Below the pieces are notes generated by a model. It saw only the letters and a program-made list of their open reading frames with translations, searched no databases and had not been told where the DNA came from. This document shows positions 63,895-64,000 of a stretch of DNA of 64,000 bases, in pieces (the stretch's first letter is position 1; every line of letters begins with the position of its first letter). The position numbers and the translations under genes are program-made. Origin of the DNA: Fictibacillus terranigra (GTDB lineage: Bacteria; Bacillota; Bacilli; Bacillales; Fictibacillaceae); NCBI RefSeq assembly GCF_030412265.1, contig NZ_JAUHLN010000003.1, forward strand, positions 186,001 through 250,000. The letters are read 5' to 3'.

Positions 63895-64000
63895 TATACT
63901 TCCGTGTCAACTTCACCATGCCTTGTATATATGACCGCCTTGCCCCGTACTTTGACTGCTGATGTATGCTCAGTGAACTGCGCCAGCATGACCTCGCCCT
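63895..64000 (-). CDS. mtrB: trp RNA-binding attenuation protein TRAP, 5' part cut by window edge
   Basis: The last 34 or so residues are visible: [20 protein letters not shown], then [14 protein letters not shown] and stop. This matches the C-terminal half of TRAP, including the [14 protein letters not shown] block that holds the Trp and RNA contacts. TRAP is an 11-mer ring that binds GAG/TAG repeats in trp RNA when loaded with tryptophan. Its partner leader is present at 57386-57502. The gene order mtrB-hepS is as in B. subtilis. Confidence 0.93.

Noticed and set aside
1-64000. CRISPR arrays, tRNA or rRNA genes, insertion sequences, prophage or defence islands
   Set aside because: No regular direct repeats with spacers, no tRNA cloverleaf, no transposase, integrase or phage genes were found on reading both strands.

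Overview
The window comes from a low-GC Gram-positive, endospore-forming bacterium of the Bacillaceae. The evidence is a gene order from about 19 kb to the right edge that follows the Bacillus subtilis ypp-recU-ponA to qcr-ypi-trp-hep-mtrB chromosome segment, together with spore genes (sspM, racA, a SleL-like hydrolase, ypjB), bacillithiol genes (bshA, bshB1) and RBS sequences of the AGGAGG type. The genus cannot be fixed from sequence alone. I found no rRNA or tRNA gene, insertion sequence, prophage or CRISPR array.

Layout. Positions 1-5.4 kb (minus strand) hold an accessory sugar operon: lipoprotein binding protein, two permeases, a GntR/LacI-type regulator and a Gfo/Idh/MocA oxidoreductase cut by the left edge, with a cre site and palindromic operator candidates. 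Positions 5.5-21 kb are a mixed block: a Fpg/Nei glycosylase, a 3-phosphoglycerate dehydrogenase behind a ZTP riboswitch, a formate dehydrogenase operon with three small accessory genes, a peptide transporter, TrhO, a LysM-CAP secreted protein, a helicase operon with an HExxH protein, and then yppE, racA, sspM and yppC.

Positions 22-43 kb are conserved core: recU-ponA on the plus strand; then on the minus strand ypoC-nth-dnaD, asnS-aspB-tseB-ypmA-dinG, panB-panC-panD (behind a pan-type RNA leader with an attenuator), and ypjD-dapB-mgsA-bshB1-bshA-cca-birA. Positions 43-51.4 kb carry ypjC, a zinc metallopeptidase, ypjB, ypjA, the menaquinol:cytochrome c reductase qcrABC and ypiF, ypiB, ypiA. 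Positions 51.5-64 kb carry hisC, trpDCFBA, cheR, ndk and the menaquinone/prenyl operon hepS-menG-mqnP-ubiX-mqnA-hepT, ending in the 3' part of mtrB (TRAP) at the right edge.

Regulation is the richest part. Four RNA-level elements can be read directly: (1) a ZTP riboswitch with terminator ahead of serA; (2) a double-bulged-A hairpin plus mutually exclusive antiterminator and terminator ahead of panB; (3) a TRAP-type trp leader with GAG/TAG triplets, attenuator and Shine-Dalgarno hairpin that leads into an 11-codon ORF and trpD instead of trpE; (4) an apparently free-standing small-RNA gene of about 74 nt between hisC and ypiA, with its own promoter, a C/U-rich loop and a terminator that contains a cre-like site. 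Compared with B. subtilis the aromatic supraoperon is trimmed: aroF, aroB, aroH and trpE are missing between cheR and trpD, and tyrA and aroE between hisC and ypiA. The menaquinone genes point to the futalosine route instead of the classical MenF-MenB route.
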